Origin: Streptomyces sp. NBC_00878
GTDB lineage: Bacteria; Actinomycetota; Actinomycetes; Streptomycetales; Streptomycetaceae
Assembly: GCF_026341515.1 (NCBI RefSeq)
Contig: NZ_JAPEOK010000001.1
Coordinates: 7,998,001 to 8,062,000, forward strand
Direction: 5' to 3'
DNA length: 64,000 bases
Below the pieces are notes generated by a model, which saw only the letters and a program-made list of their open reading frames with translations, made no database searches and was not told the origin of the DNA. The translations under genes and the position numbers were made by a program. Each line of letters starts with the position of its first letter. Within the stretch, counting starts at the first letter, position 1. Shown here one piece after another: positions 34,027-44,560 of this stretch.

Positions 34027-35055
34027 ATGCGGGTCGGAGTACTGACCGGAGGCGGCGACTGCCCCGGGCTCAACGCCGTCATCCGGGGCATCGTCCGCAA
34101 GGGCGTGCAGATGTACGGCTATGACTTCACCGGCTTCCGAGACGGCTGGAGGGGACCGTTGGAGGCCGACACCGTCCGGCTCGACATTCCCGCCGTGCGC
34201 GGCATCCTGCCCCGCGGCGGCACCATCCTCGGCTCCTCGCGCACCAACCCCCTCAAGGTGGAGAACGGCATCCGCCGGATCAAGGAGAACCTCGCCGAGC
34301 TGGAGGTCGACGCCCTGATCGCGATCGGCGGTGAAGACACGCTGGGCGTCGCGGCGCGCCTCACCGACGAGTACGGCGTGCCGGTCGTCGGCGTTCCGAA
34401 GACGATCGACAACGACCTCTCCGCCACCGACTACACCTTCGGCTTCGACACCGCCGTGAACATCGCGACCGAGGCGATCGACCGGCTGCACACCACCGCC
34501 GAGTCGCACATGCGGGTGCTGGTCTGCGAGGTCATGGGCCGCCACGCGGGCTGGATCGCCCTCCACTCGGGCCTCGCGGGCGGCGCGAACGTCATCCTCA
34601 TCCCCGAGCAGCGCTTCGACGTCGAGCAGGTCTGCGCGTGGGTGACCTCACGCTTCAAGGCCTCGTACGCGCCGATCGTGGTCGTCGCCGAGGGGGCGAT
34701 GCCCAAGGACGGCGACATGGTCCTCAAGGACGGCTCGCTCGACTCCTACGGGCACGTCCGCCTCTCCGGCGTGGGCGAGTGGCTGGCCAAGGAGATCGAG
34801 CGCCGGACGGGCAAGGAGGCCCGTACGACGGTCCTCGGACACGTCCAGCGCGGTGGCACTCCCAGCGCCTTCGACCGCTGGCTCGCCACCCGCTTCGGCC
34901 TGCACGCCATCGAGGCCGTCCGGGACGGCGACTTCGGCAAGATGGTCGCTCTGCACGGCACCGACATCGTCCGCGTCCCCATCGCCGAGGCCACGGCCCG
35001 CCTCAAGACGGTGGACCCCAGCCTCTATGAGGAGGTCGGAGTTTTCTTCGGCTGA
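34027..35055 (+). CDS. pfkA: 6-phosphofructokinase
   Basis: 342-residue glycolytic enzyme phosphorylating fructose 6-phosphate. VGVLTGGGDCPGLNAVIRG is the nucleotide-binding start, IAIGGEDTLGVA replaces the GGDGS of E. coli PfkA, and PKTIDNDLSATDYTFGFDTA holds the catalytic Asp. FGRHAG-like CEVMGRHAGWIAL and GHVQRGGTPSAFDR are sugar-phosphate motifs. This is the actinobacterial group that includes both ATP- and PPi-dependent members; close similarity to S. coelicolor ATP-PFK argues for ATP, but motif reading alone does not settle it. ATG 34027 has AAGGGA upstream. Confidence 0.94.
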   Translation: MRVGVLTGGGDCPGLNAVIRGIVRKGVQMYGYDFTGFRDGWRGPLEADTVRLDIPAVRGILPRGGTILGSSRTNPLKVENGIRRIKENLAELEVDALIAIGGEDTLGVAARLTDEYGVPVVGVPKTIDNDLSATDYTFGFDTAVNIATEAIDRLHTTAESHMRVLVCEVMGRHAGWIALHSGLAGGANVILIPEQRFDVEQVCAWVTSRFKASYAPIVVVAEGAMPKDGDMVLKDGSLDSYGHVRLSGVGEWLAKEIERRTGKEARTTVLGHVQRGGTPSAFDRWLATRFGLHAIEAVRDGDFGKMVALHGTDIVRVPIAEATARLKTVDPSLYEEVGVFFG

Positions 35056-35084
35056 CCCGAGCTTTTCTCGCCCCCGCCGCCCCT

Positions 35085-35345
35085 ACCCTCCCCCACTCTC
35101 GGCTTCTCCCCCACTCTCGGCTTCGCTCGAGCGGGGGGACCCCCATGAGCGGGGGGACCCCCCCACCGTCCCTGCCTCGGGGGCGCTGCCCCCGAACCCC
35201 CGCTCCTCAAACGCCGGAGGGCTGACGAGTAGCCCGTCCGGCGTTTGAGGACGAGGTCGTTCAGGCCGACAGCGGGGGGCTGGGGGCGCAGCCCCCAGAA
35301 GGGACGATGGGGGTCCCCCCGCTCGAGCGAAGCCGGGAGTGGGGG
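35085..35345. repeat. Two inverted family B repeats between convergent pfkA and trpEG
   Basis: The left copy includes CCCCCACTCTCGGCTTC twice, GCTCGAGCGGGGGGACCCCC and CTCCTCAAACGCCGGAGGGC. The right copy, in reverse orientation, includes GTCCGGCGTTTGAGGACGAG, GGGGGCGCAGCCCCC and GGGGGTCCCCCCGCTCGAGC. Each ends its own gene. The right copy overlaps the last about 30 codons of trpEG. Confidence 0.78.
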
Positions 35346-37237
35346 AGGGTAGGGGCGTCGGGGGCGAAGACCCTCGTGCCCGCCCCTGCCCGCACCTGTC
35401 CCACCAGTTCCCGTACGACGTCCACGCCGCGCAGCGTCAGCACCGACTCCGGGTGGAACTGGACCCCGGCGAAGCCGGCCCCGCGCAGCGCGTGCACCTC
35501 GCCCACCCCACTGCGGCTGACCTCGACCCCATGCGCCGCCAGTTCCACCGCCGCCTCCTCGTCGCACCGCGCCACGAAGCTGTTGTAGAAGCCGACGGTC
35601 TCCGTCCGCCCGAAGAGGCCGATGTCCGTCTGGGCACCCTGGTAGGGGACTTCCTTCCGGACGATCTCCAGGCCCAGCTCCGCCGCGATCAGCTCATGCC
35701 CGAGGCAGACCCCCAGCACGCCGTGCCGGTGGCTCCGGATCACCTCCGCGGTCAGGCCGCGCAGAAAGGCCATCTTCGGGTCAGTCATGTCCGAGGGGTC
35801 GCCCGGACCGGGCCCGAGCACCAGCGGACCCTCGTGCGCGAGCACCGTCTCCCGCAGTCCCGGCTCGTCGTACCGCCGGACGGTCACCTCAAGCCCCGAC
35901 GAGCACAGCAGATGCGCGAGCATCGCCGTGAACGTGTCCTCCCCGTCCACCACGAGCGCATGGCCCTCCAGTTCGGCCGACCGCTCCTGCATCCGCAGCC
36001 AGAACGGCGCCAGCGCGGCCCGCCGCCCATCGAGTGCCGCCCGCACCCGGGGGTCGTCCGCGAGGTCTGCCCGTACCTTCTCCGCGCCGGGCCGTCCGGG
36101 GCGTACCCCCAGCGCGGCCAGCACCCCGGCCGCCTTCGCATGCGTCTCGGCGACCTCGCTCGCCGGATCCGACCCGCGTACGAGCGTCGCGCCGACCGGG
36201 ACCCGCAGCCGCCCGCCCGCGTCGATGTCGGCGGTCCTGATGAGGATGGGGGAGTCGAGGGTCTGGGCCCCGCCGGAATCGCGCCCGATCAGCGCCAGTG
36301 CCCCCGCGTAGTACCCGCGCCCGCCGACCTCGTGCCGCTCGATGACCCGGCAGGCGTTCTGCACCGGCGACCCGGTGACCGTCGCCGCGAACATGGTCTC
36401 CTTCAGCACCTCGCGGACGTCGAGCGACGACTTGCCCCGCAACTCGTACTCGGTGTGCGCGAGATGGGCCATCTCCTTCAGTCGCGGCCCGATCACGACG
36501 CCGCCCATGTCGCCGACCGTGCACATCATCTTGAGCTCCTCGTCGACGACCATCGAGAGCTCCTCGATCTCCTTGCCGTCGGCCAGGAACTCCAGCAGGT
36601 CCTCGGGCGTCGGCCCCTCGGCGGGGTAGCGGTACGTCCCGCTGATCGGGTTCATGACGACCGTCCCGCCGGACATCCGGACGTGCACCTCCGGGCTTGC
36701 CCCGACCAGCGTCCGCTCTCCGGTGTGCACGACGAACGTCCAGTACGCCCCGCGCTCACCGACCAGCAGCCGCCGGAAGAGAGCCAGCGCGTCGGCCCGT
36801 CCGAACCCCGGGATCTCCCCCTCGTACGTCCGCCGGATGACGAAGTTCGCGCCCTCGCCCCGCCCGATCTCCTCGCGCAGCACCCGCCCGACGATCTCCG
36901 CGTACGCCTCGTCCGCGACGTCGAAGCCACCGCCCTCGACCCGCACTTCGTGCACGGGCAGCTCGGACAGGGCCTGCTCCAGGGGGAGTTCGTACGACTC
37001 CTGAGGGGTGAGCACGGCCAGCGGGGTGCCGTCGTCGCGGACGTCGAAGCCGCGCTCGCGGATCTGGCGGTACGGGATGAGGGCAAGTCCCTCGGGGATG
37101 TCGGCCAGCCGTTCGTACTCGGTGACCGGGCCGAGCAGCAGCTCGACGGTGTCGCTCTTGTCGGCGGAGCGGCCCGGCGTGCGGCGGCGCAGCAGGGCGA
37201 ACGGGCGGGGATCGTCCAGCAGGTCGACCAGGTTCAT
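35261..37237 (-). CDS. trpEG: Fused anthranilate synthase, TrpE and TrpG parts in one chain
   Basis: 658 residues. The first about 440 form the chorismate-utilising domain (VMNPISGTYRYPAEGPT, then SMVVDEELKMMCTVGDMGGV, FAATVTGSPVQNACRVIERHE and GGRGYYAGALALIG). The remainder is a class I glutamine amidotransferase with GPGPGDPSDM, nucleophile Cys in GVLGVCLGHELIAAELG and the His-Glu pair in VQFHPESVL. The fold also fits PhzE-type ADIC synthase, but the Trp attenuator upstream argues for anthranilate synthesis. AAGGAG precedes the ATG. The final about 30 residues, from PTLPHSRLRSSGG on, are encoded by a dispersed repeat and are probably dispensable. Confidence 0.9.
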   Translation of the reverse strand: MNLVDLLDDPRPFALLRRRTPGRSADKSDTVELLLGPVTEYERLADIPEGLALIPYRQIRERGFDVRDDGTPLAVLTPQESYELPLEQALSELPVHEVRVEGGGFDVADEAYAEIVGRVLREEIGRGEGANFVIRRTYEGEIPGFGRADALALFRRLLVGERGAYWTFVVHTGERTLVGASPEVHVRMSGGTVVMNPISGTYRYPAEGPTPEDLLEFLADGKEIEELSMVVDEELKMMCTVGDMGGVVIGPRLKEMAHLAHTEYELRGKSSLDVREVLKETMFAATVTGSPVQNACRVIERHEVGGRGYYAGALALIGRDSGGAQTLDSPILIRTADIDAGGRLRVPVGATLVRGSDPASEVAETHAKAAGVLAALGVRPGRPGAEKVRADLADDPRVRAALDGRRAALAPFWLRMQERSAELEGHALVVDGEDTFTAMLAHLLCSSGLEVTVRRYDEPGLRETVLAHEGPLVLGPGPGDPSDMTDPKMAFLRGLTAEVIRSHRHGVLGVCLGHELIAAELGLEIVRKEVPYQGAQTDIGLFGRTETVGFYNSFVARCDEEAAVELAAHGVEVSRSGVGEVHALRGAGFAGVQFHPESVLTLRGVDVVRELVGQVRAGAGTRVFAPDAPTLPHSRLRSSGGTPIVPSGGCAPSPPLSA

Positions 37238-37296
37238 GGGTCGTGCTCCTTCTCCGTGGGATTCGGTGGAGAGGAACGGCCCGGTCGCGGAAACAC

Positions 37297-37323
37297 CGAA
37301 GGCCGCCCCTCGGGCGGCCTTCG
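37297..37323 (-). terminator. Attenuator terminator of the trpEG leader
   Basis: CGAAGGCCGCCC with its inverted complement forms an almost loop-less GC hairpin followed on the minus strand by GTGTTT. Its left arm (37313-37319) can pair instead with GGCGGCC at 37357-37351 inside trpL, giving the antiterminator. Exclusive 2:3 and 3:4 pairings are therefore available. Confidence 0.82.
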
Positions 37324-37344
37324 CGAAGTCTTGCGTACGCGCAG

Positions 37345-37413
37345 TCAGTGGGCCGCCGGATGAGCGGTCCACCACCAGTTCTGGATCGAGTTCTGGATCG
37401 AGTGCGCGAACAT
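37345..37413 (-). CDS. trpL: Trp leader peptide (22 residues, three consecutive Trp codons)
   Basis: MFAHSIQNSIQNWWWTAHPA followed by AH and a stop. The three TGG codons are at 37377-37369. Stalling there when charged tRNA-Trp is scarce would free the segment at 37357-37351 to pair with the terminator's left arm, allowing transcription into trpEG. A TAGGGT -10-like hexamer ends seven bases before the ATG with no Shine-Dalgarno, so the peptide is probably translated from a leaderless start. Comparable Trp leaders are known for streptomycete trp operons. Confidence 0.85.
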   Translation of the reverse strand: MFAHSIQNSIQNWWWTAHPAAH

Positions 37414-37420
37414 GCGCCGC

Positions 37421-37426
37421 ACCCTA
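37421..37426 (-). promoter_or_regulatory. Candidate -10 element for trpL-trpEG
   Basis: TAGGGT on the minus strand fits the Streptomyces TANNNT -10 pattern. With seven bases to the trpL ATG, transcription would begin at or next to the start codon. No convincing -35 box was found. Confidence 0.45.
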
Positions 37427-37535
37427 CCCCATGCGAAACCCTGTGTGACGGCGTACATACGGCGTACACGTCGGGGCTTTCGATCGAGCGCGGTCTGTCT
37501 CAATTGATGAGCATGGAGATGGACGCCCGACATGA

Positions 37536-38906
<1,371 letters not shown>

Positions 38907-38940
38907 CAGATCAGCAGCCGTTTCGGTTGTTACCAGCGCA

Positions 38941-38987
38941 TGTGGTGGGGCGCGGATCACATACGATCCGCGCCCCACCACACTTTT
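38941..38987 (+). terminator. Strong terminator after aroH
   Basis: Perfect 18 bp stem (38941-38958 with 38965-38982) around an ACATAC loop, followed by CTTTTG. It is the most stable simple hairpin in the window. Confidence 0.92.
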
Positions 38988-39007
38988 GCGGCTCCGAGTC
39001 TACGGGT

Positions 39008-39028
39008 AAGGTTAGGTTTGCCTCACCG
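39008..39028. promoter_or_regulatory. DmdR1/IdeR-type iron box before bfd
   Basis: AAGGTTAGGTTTGCCTCACC resembles the actinobacterial iron box (TTAGGTTAGGCTAACCTAA): GGTTAGG and CCTCACC form an inverted repeat with six of seven matching pairs. It lies 52 bases before the bfd start. Confidence 0.7.
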
Positions 39029-39079
39029 ATTATCGGGATGGCGCGACGACCCAACGAATCCCGTCGGGAGGTGAACCGC

Positions 39080-39313
39080 GTGTACGTCTGCAACTGCTTC
39101 GGGGTGACCGAGGCGCAGGTGAAGAAGCACGCGGAGGGCGGTGCCTGCACCCCCCGGCAGATAGCGTCGGCCTGCAAGGCGGGCACCGACTGTGGTTCGT
39201 GCGTACGACGCATTCAGGCGCTGCTGGGCAGGGACGCGTGCCCCCGGCGCGAGCTGGCCGACCAGGGCATGCCCGTGCTCGCCGAGGTGGAAGAGCTGGA
39301 AGAGGCCGCCTGA
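39080..39313 (+). CDS. bfd: Bacterioferritin-associated ferredoxin
   Basis: 77-residue [2Fe-2S] protein that reduces bacterioferritin to release stored iron. Cluster cysteines Cys4, Cys6, Cys38 and Cys41 (CNC ... CGSC) fall at the same positions as in E. coli Bfd; Cys23 and Cys32 are additional. An acidic tail (EVEELEEAA) follows the core. GTG 39080 is chosen because GGAGGTGA lies just upstream and the reading begins exactly at the conserved MYVCNCF; upstream in-frame codons have no function. An iron box precedes it. It is convergent with bfr, 27 bases apart. Confidence 0.93.
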   Translation: MYVCNCFGVTEAQVKKHAEGGACTPRQIASACKAGTDCGSCVRRIQALLGRDACPRRELADQGMPVLAEVEELEEAA

Positions 39314-39340
39314 GCCGACTCGCCGCCCGGCCGACTCCGC

Positions 39341-39820
39341 TCAGCTGTCCGGCTGCTCGATGAGCTGTGCGATGTAGAGCGCCTCGCCGAGCTTCTCCAC
39401 CAGTTCGAGCTGGGTGTCCAGATAGTCGATGTGGTGCTCCTCGTCCTCGAGGATCGACTCGAAGATGTTCGCGGACGTGATGTCGCCCTTGGTCCGCATC
39501 ACCTCGATACCGCGCTTGAGCCGGTCGATCGCCTCGACCTCGACCTGTCGGTCCGCCTGGAACATCTCGGTGACCGTCTGCCCGACCCGGACATGGAACA
39601 GCCGCTGGTAGTTCGGCAGGCCTTCGAGGAAGAGGATCCGGTCGGTGAGTACCTCCGCGTGCTTCATCTCGTCGAAGGACTCGTGCCGCGTGTACTTCGC
39701 GAGCTTCGTCCAGCCGAAGTTCTCCTGCATCTTCGCGTGCAGGAAGTACTGATTGATCGCGGTGAGCTCGCCGGTCAGCTGCTCGTTGAGGAATTCGATG
39801 ACCTCGGGATCGCCCTGCAT
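39341..39820 (-). CDS. bfr: Bacterioferritin
   Basis: 159-residue heme-containing ferritin forming a 24-mer iron store. Ferroxidase ligands Glu18, Glu51 and His54 and the heme-ligand Met52 fall at the standard positions (LTGELTAINQYFLHA; HESFDEMKHAE). ILEDEEHHIDYLDTQL supplies the remaining Glu and His ligands. The ATG has AAGGAG upstream; an in-frame extension to 39904 has none. It is paired with the convergent bfd, its electron donor. A weak iron-box-like sequence lies upstream near 39910-39930 but is not convincing. Confidence 0.96.
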   Translation of the reverse strand: MQGDPEVIEFLNEQLTGELTAINQYFLHAKMQENFGWTKLAKYTRHESFDEMKHAEVLTDRILFLEGLPNYQRLFHVRVGQTVTEMFQADRQVEVEAIDRLKRGIEVMRTKGDITSANIFESILEDEEHHIDYLDTQLELVEKLGEALYIAQLIEQPDS

Positions 39821-40005
39821 CGCAGAGGCTCCTTCCGAACGGGGGGAACTGGCTGGTTGCGCCGCATGATTGCACCGGTGTCGAAGATCGTCCAGTAAGT
39901 GCATGCTCAGTAAGTTAGTGCTTGCTTAGTTCTGTTTGGGGTGGTTTGTCGGGGCCGGTGGGTACCTGGTCATGTCCACCGTCCCGGGTCTGTCAGGATG
40001 GAGTC

Positions 40006-40638
40006 ATGGGTCAGCCGGTGGGTCGTGAATCTGGAGAAGCAGCGCAGTCGGAGCTTCCGCCGGGGCAGCGACTACAGCGGGGCTGGCCGGTCACGCACTA
40101 CGGCCCCGTACCGAAGTTCCGCCCCGAGCGCTGGGAGTTCAGGGTCTTCGGCGCCACCGCCGACAGCGAGAAGCACTGCTGGACCCACGACGAGTTCACC
40201 GCCCTGCCGTACGCCACGGTCGTGGCCGATCTGCACTGCGTCACCAAGTTCAGCATGATCGGCGCGGAGTGGGGCGGCATCCCCGCTCGTACGATCCTGG
40301 AGATCGCGCCGCCCGCACCCACCGTCACCCATGTGATGGTCTGGGCGGAGTACGGCTTCAGTGCGAATCTGCGCCTCGACGACTTCGCGTCCGAGCGCGC
40401 CATCTTCGCCACCCACAAGGACGGCGAACTGCTCACCGCGGAACACGGCTTCCCGCTCCGCCTCGTCGTCCCGCATCTGTACGCGTGGAAGGGCCCCAAG
40501 TGGGTCCGCGGTGTCGAGTACATGACCGCCGACCGTCGCGGTTTCTGGGAGGAGCGCGGCTACCACAACGTCGGCGACCCCTGGAGTGAGCAGCGCTACT
40601 CGTACCAGGAGAAGCCGGGGGACGGTCCCGAGCTCTGA
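40006..40638 (+). CDS. Sulfite-oxidase-like molybdopterin oxidoreductase
   Basis: 210 residues, the oxidoreductase molybdopterin-binding domain alone, without the dimerisation domain or heme of true sulfite oxidases. The expected Mo-ligand Cys78 lies in DLHCVTKFSMIGAEWGGI. FRLVVPHLYAWKGPKWVRGVEYM-type segments near the C-terminus (LRLVVPHLYAWKGPKW, VRGVEYM) are the cofactor-binding region. This matches the YedY/MsrP-related soluble group, but no Tat signal is present, so the protein is probably cytoplasmic. Substrate unknown. ATG 40006 begins just before the conserved part; it has its own promoter region of about 100 bases. Confidence 0.88.
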   Translation: MGQPVGRESGEAAQSELPPGQRLQRGWPVTHYGPVPKFRPERWEFRVFGATADSEKHCWTHDEFTALPYATVVADLHCVTKFSMIGAEWGGIPARTILEIAPPAPTVTHVMVWAEYGFSANLRLDDFASERAIFATHKDGELLTAEHGFPLRLVVPHLYAWKGPKWVRGVEYMTADRRGFWEERGYHNVGDPWSEQRYSYQEKPGDGPEL

Positions 40639-40672
40639 GCCTCGGCCCGCCCTGAGTCCGCTGAGCCCCTTC

Positions 40673-41542
40673 TCAGCCGTCCCGGAGCTTCTTCAGCCGC
40701 TCCACGTCCGCCGCGTGTCCTTCCTTGCCGCCGGGTGTCTCGATGATCAGCGGTACGCCCTCGGTGGCGGGGTGGGTCATCAGTGCGCGGAACGGATCCT
40801 CGCCGATGTGCCCCGCGCCGATGTTCTCGTGCCGGTCCTTGTGGGCGCCGACCACGTCCTTGGAGTCGTTGGCATGGATCAGTTTCAGCCGGCCCTCGCC
40901 GACCGTGTCCACCAGCAGGTCGAGCGTCTGGTGCATCCCGCTGGGCCCGGTGAGGTCGTGGCCCGCCGCGAAGATGTGGCAGGTGTCCAGGCAGATGCCC
41001 AGCTTCGGGTGGGCGTCGAGCGCCTCGAAGTACGGCCCGAAGTCCCATGTCCGTGAGCAGAGTGAAGCGCCCTGTCCGGCGGTCGACTCCAGCAGGAGGA
41101 ACGGGTCGTCGTCGTGGGTCAGCTCGTCGAGCACCGGCAGCAGGTACTCGCGCACCTGCCGGAGCGCGACCGAGCGCTCCCGGCCGCCGGTCGCCGAGCC
41201 CGTGTGCACGACGACGCCCAGCGCCCCGATCGCCCGCCCGCGACGCAGCGAGTGCCGCAGCGACTCCACCGACTTCTCCGCGGTCGCCTCGGTGTGCGAG
41301 CCGAAGTTGATCAGGTACGGCGCGTGGACGTACGCGGGGATCGACCGTTCGGCGCACGCCGTGCGGAACTCCTCGTCCTGGAGCGGGTTTCCGGGCGGTG
41401 TCGCCCAGCCGCGCGGGTTGGCGACGAAGACCTGGACGGTCTCGGCGGCCAGCTCGCGCGCGTACGAGAGGCCGACGGAGGCGAGGCCTCCGGCGACGGG
41501 GACATGGCCGCCGACGGGGTTGCGGGACTGCTGAGTGCTCAC
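40673..41542 (-). CDS. nfo: Deoxyribonuclease IV (AP endonuclease, Nfo family)
   Basis: 289-residue TIM-barrel, trinuclear-zinc endonuclease cutting 5' of abasic sites in base excision repair. Motifs: YVHAPYLINFGSHTE (His), VVHTGSATGG (His), LLLESTAGQG (Glu), LGICLDTCHIFAAGHDL (Asp/His), KLIHANDSKDVVGAHKDRHENIG (His, Asp, His) and LIIETPGGKEG (Glu). The KDRHENIGAGHIG signature is characteristic of the family. It is on the same strand as the upstream PASTA kinase gene, with a 110-base gap. Confidence 0.94.
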   Translation of the reverse strand: MSTQQSRNPVGGHVPVAGGLASVGLSYARELAAETVQVFVANPRGWATPPGNPLQDEEFRTACAERSIPAYVHAPYLINFGSHTEATAEKSVESLRHSLRRGRAIGALGVVVHTGSATGGRERSVALRQVREYLLPVLDELTHDDDPFLLLESTAGQGASLCSRTWDFGPYFEALDAHPKLGICLDTCHIFAAGHDLTGPSGMHQTLDLLVDTVGEGRLKLIHANDSKDVVGAHKDRHENIGAGHIGEDPFRALMTHPATEGVPLIIETPGGKEGHAADVERLKKLRDG

Positions 41543-41652
41543 CCCTTCAGGGTGTCACGCGGTCCCGGTCACCCGGTCGGCGGCCATGTCCCCGTGTGCC
41601 TGTGTGCCCTGCGTATCTGTGGCCCGTGTGCCGTTGTGCCCGTCCGTGTCTG

Positions 41653-43620
41653 TCAGCGGATCTCGATGGTGATCGTCGATCCCTCGGGCGCCGTGTCGCC
41701 GCCGTCCACCGACTGGCCCTCGACCGTGTCGCCGAAGAGACCGAGCAGACCGCGGTCCTCCTCGACCTTGAAACCGGCCGCTTCCAGCTCCTGCTTCGCG
41801 TCGTCGACGCTGTCGCCCACGACGTCCGGGACCTCGATCATCTCCGGGCCCTTGGACACCGTCAGCGTGACGGTGTCGCCCCCGGCCGCCTGGCGCTCGG
41901 GGTCCGGCGACTGCTTGGCGACCTGGCCGGCCTCGTACTCGGACGAGACCTGCTCGGCAGCCACCTCGACCGTCAGGCCGGCGTCCTCCAGCTCCCGCTT
42001 CGCGTCGGCGAGGTCGTCGCCGACGACGTCGGGCACGTCCACCGGGCGGCCCTTGCTGATGGTGAGCGCGATCGCCGAACCGCCGCGGCGCTCGGTGCCT
42101 GCCCCCGGCTCGGTACCGACCACGAAGCCCACCGGAACGTCGTCGCTGAAGGACTTGGTGACCATGCCCGCCTCCAGGCCCTCGCTCTTCAGGCGCTCCT
42201 TGGCCTTGTCCAGCGAGTAACCCCCGAGGTCCGGCACGCGCACGATCTCCGGGCCCTTGGAGACCGTCAGCGTCACGGAGTCGTTGTCCCGGATCCGGGC
42301 GCCGGGCTTCGGGTCGCTGCTGATGACCCTGCCGGGCTTGACGGTGTCGCTGTTCGCGCGCTTGACCGGCTTCACTTCGAGCCCGGCGTCCTCGAGCCGC
42401 TGCTTGGCCACCGCCTCGGTCTGGTCGAGCACCGCCGGGACCTTGGTGAACTGGCCGGAGTTGATGTACCAGACACCCGCGCCGAGGCCGAGGGCCAGCA
42501 GCACCACGGCGACGATCGCCAGCACGCCGCGGCGCGGTGTCGCGGTACGGCCGCCGCGTCCGCGGCGCGGTGTCGCGGTACGGCCGCCGCGTCCGCGGCG
42601 CGGCGGGTCCGGCGGCGGGGACGGCAGGAAGCTCGTGCGGTGCAGCTCGGCGTCGTCGCCGTTCACCGGGAGCGGGCGCGGCACCGACAGCGCGAGCGGG
42701 ATCACGCTCGTACGGTCGTCGGTGTTCTGGTGGTCCGTGGCGAGAGCCTGCGGCGGCACGGCGTCCAGCTGGTCGGTGCTCAGCCCGCTCCGCGCGTCCC
42801 GGACCTGCGCGAGGAGCGCCACCGCGTCGTACGGACGGATCTCGGGATTGCGCGCGGTGGCCGAGGTGACCAGCTCGTCGAGTTCGTAGGCCAGGCCGGG
42901 CACGCTCGCCGACGGCTGGGGCACGTCCTCGTGGAGGTGCTTGTAGAGCACCACGGCGGGCGAGTCCCCCAGGTGCGGCCGGTCGCCGGTCAACATCTCG
43001 AAGAGGAGGATGCCACAGGCGTACACATCGACCCGGGGATCGGTCGTGCCGTGTTCAATCTGCTCCGGCGCGAGATACGACACCGTGCCGAGCAGGGCCC
43101 CCGTCGTGCTGGTGACCGTGTCCACGGCCCGTACGAGACCGAAGTCCGCCACCTTCACCCGGCCGTCGTCCCCTATCAGGACGTTCTCCGGCTTCATGTC
43201 GCGGTGCACGAACCCGGCGCGGTGCGCGGCGCCGAGCGCGGCGAGGACCGGCTCCAGGATGTCGAGCGCGGCCCGCGGCTGCAGCGCCCCGCGCTCGCGC
43301 AGCACGTCGCGCAGGGTGCAGCCGGCCACGTACTCCATCGCCAGATAGACGTAGCCGCCGTCCGCGCCCTGGTCGAAGACCTGCACCACGTTCGGGTGCG
43401 CGAGCCGGGCCACCGACTTCGCCTCGCGGATGAAGCGGTCCACGAACGTGGCGTCCGCGGCCAGGCCCGGGTGCATCACCTTGAGCGCGAGCACCCGGTC
43501 CAGACGGGTGTCGACGGCCCGGTAGACCGTGGCCATCCCGCCGACGGCGATGCGCGCGTCGACGCGATAGCGGCCGTCGAGCACGTGCCCGACGAGCGGG
43601 TCCTGAAGCGTCGTATCCAC
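41653..43620 (-). CDS. Ser/Thr protein kinase with four PASTA domains (PknB type)
   Basis: 655 residues. The kinase domain (about 12-275) has IAVGGMATVYRA, ALKVMHPG (Lys), FVHRDMKPENVLIG, VADFGLVRAVDT and YLAPEQ. A basic, Gly/Arg-rich juxtamembrane stretch with a duplicated 11-residue unit precedes one transmembrane helix (VLAIVAVVLLALGLGAGVWY). Four extracellular PASTA domains follow; these bind muropeptides or lipid II and couple wall state to kinase activity. The GTG start at 43620 gives the conserved beginning; upstream codons are not. The downstream neighbour is nfo, and thiG is upstream on the same strand with a 142-base gap. Confidence 0.95.
   Translation of the reverse strand: MDTTLQDPLVGHVLDGRYRVDARIAVGGMATVYRAVDTRLDRVLALKVMHPGLAADATFVDRFIREAKSVARLAHPNVVQVFDQGADGGYVYLAMEYVAGCTLRDVLRERGALQPRAALDILEPVLAALGAAHRAGFVHRDMKPENVLIGDDGRVKVADFGLVRAVDTVTSTTGALLGTVSYLAPEQIEHGTTDPRVDVYACGILLFEMLTGDRPHLGDSPAVVLYKHLHEDVPQPSASVPGLAYELDELVTSATARNPEIRPYDAVALLAQVRDARSGLSTDQLDAVPPQALATDHQNTDDRTSVIPLALSVPRPLPVNGDDAELHRTSFLPSPPPDPPRRGRGGRTATPRRGRGGRTATPRRGVLAIVAVVLLALGLGAGVWYINSGQFTKVPAVLDQTEAVAKQRLEDAGLEVKPVKRANSDTVKPGRVISSDPKPGARIRDNDSVTLTVSKGPEIVRVPDLGGYSLDKAKERLKSEGLEAGMVTKSFSDDVPVGFVVGTEPGAGTERRGGSAIALTISKGRPVDVPDVVGDDLADAKRELEDAGLTVEVAAEQVSSEYEAGQVAKQSPDPERQAAGGDTVTLTVSKGPEMIEVPDVVGDSVDDAKQELEAAGFKVEEDRGLLGLFGDTVEGQSVDGGDTAPEGSTITIEIR
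42529..42603. repeat. 33-base tandem duplication inside the PASTA kinase gene
   Basis: Two identical 33-base units (42529-42561 and 42562-42594), plus the first 9 bases of a third. In frame they encode an 11-residue Arg/Gly-rich unit (RGRGGRTATPR) in the juxtamembrane linker, just before the membrane helix. Confidence 0.9.
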
Positions 43621-43762
43621 GCAGGTGAGTGTACGAGCCGCCACTGTCAACGCCGCCCGTACGGGCGATTCCGGGGCGCTACTGCAGCCGAGCTGTGACG
43701 CACGTCGCACGACGGCGACCGCGGCGCGGCGGCCGTATTCGGACAGGCGTTCAGGCCAAGCA

Positions 43763-44560
<798 letters not shown>

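Noticed and set aside
39895..39940. Iron-box-like sequence upstream of bfr (AGTTAGTGCTTGCTTAG)
   Set aside because: Dyad matches only about six of nine positions and the half-site spacing differs by one base from the known box; too weak to claim.
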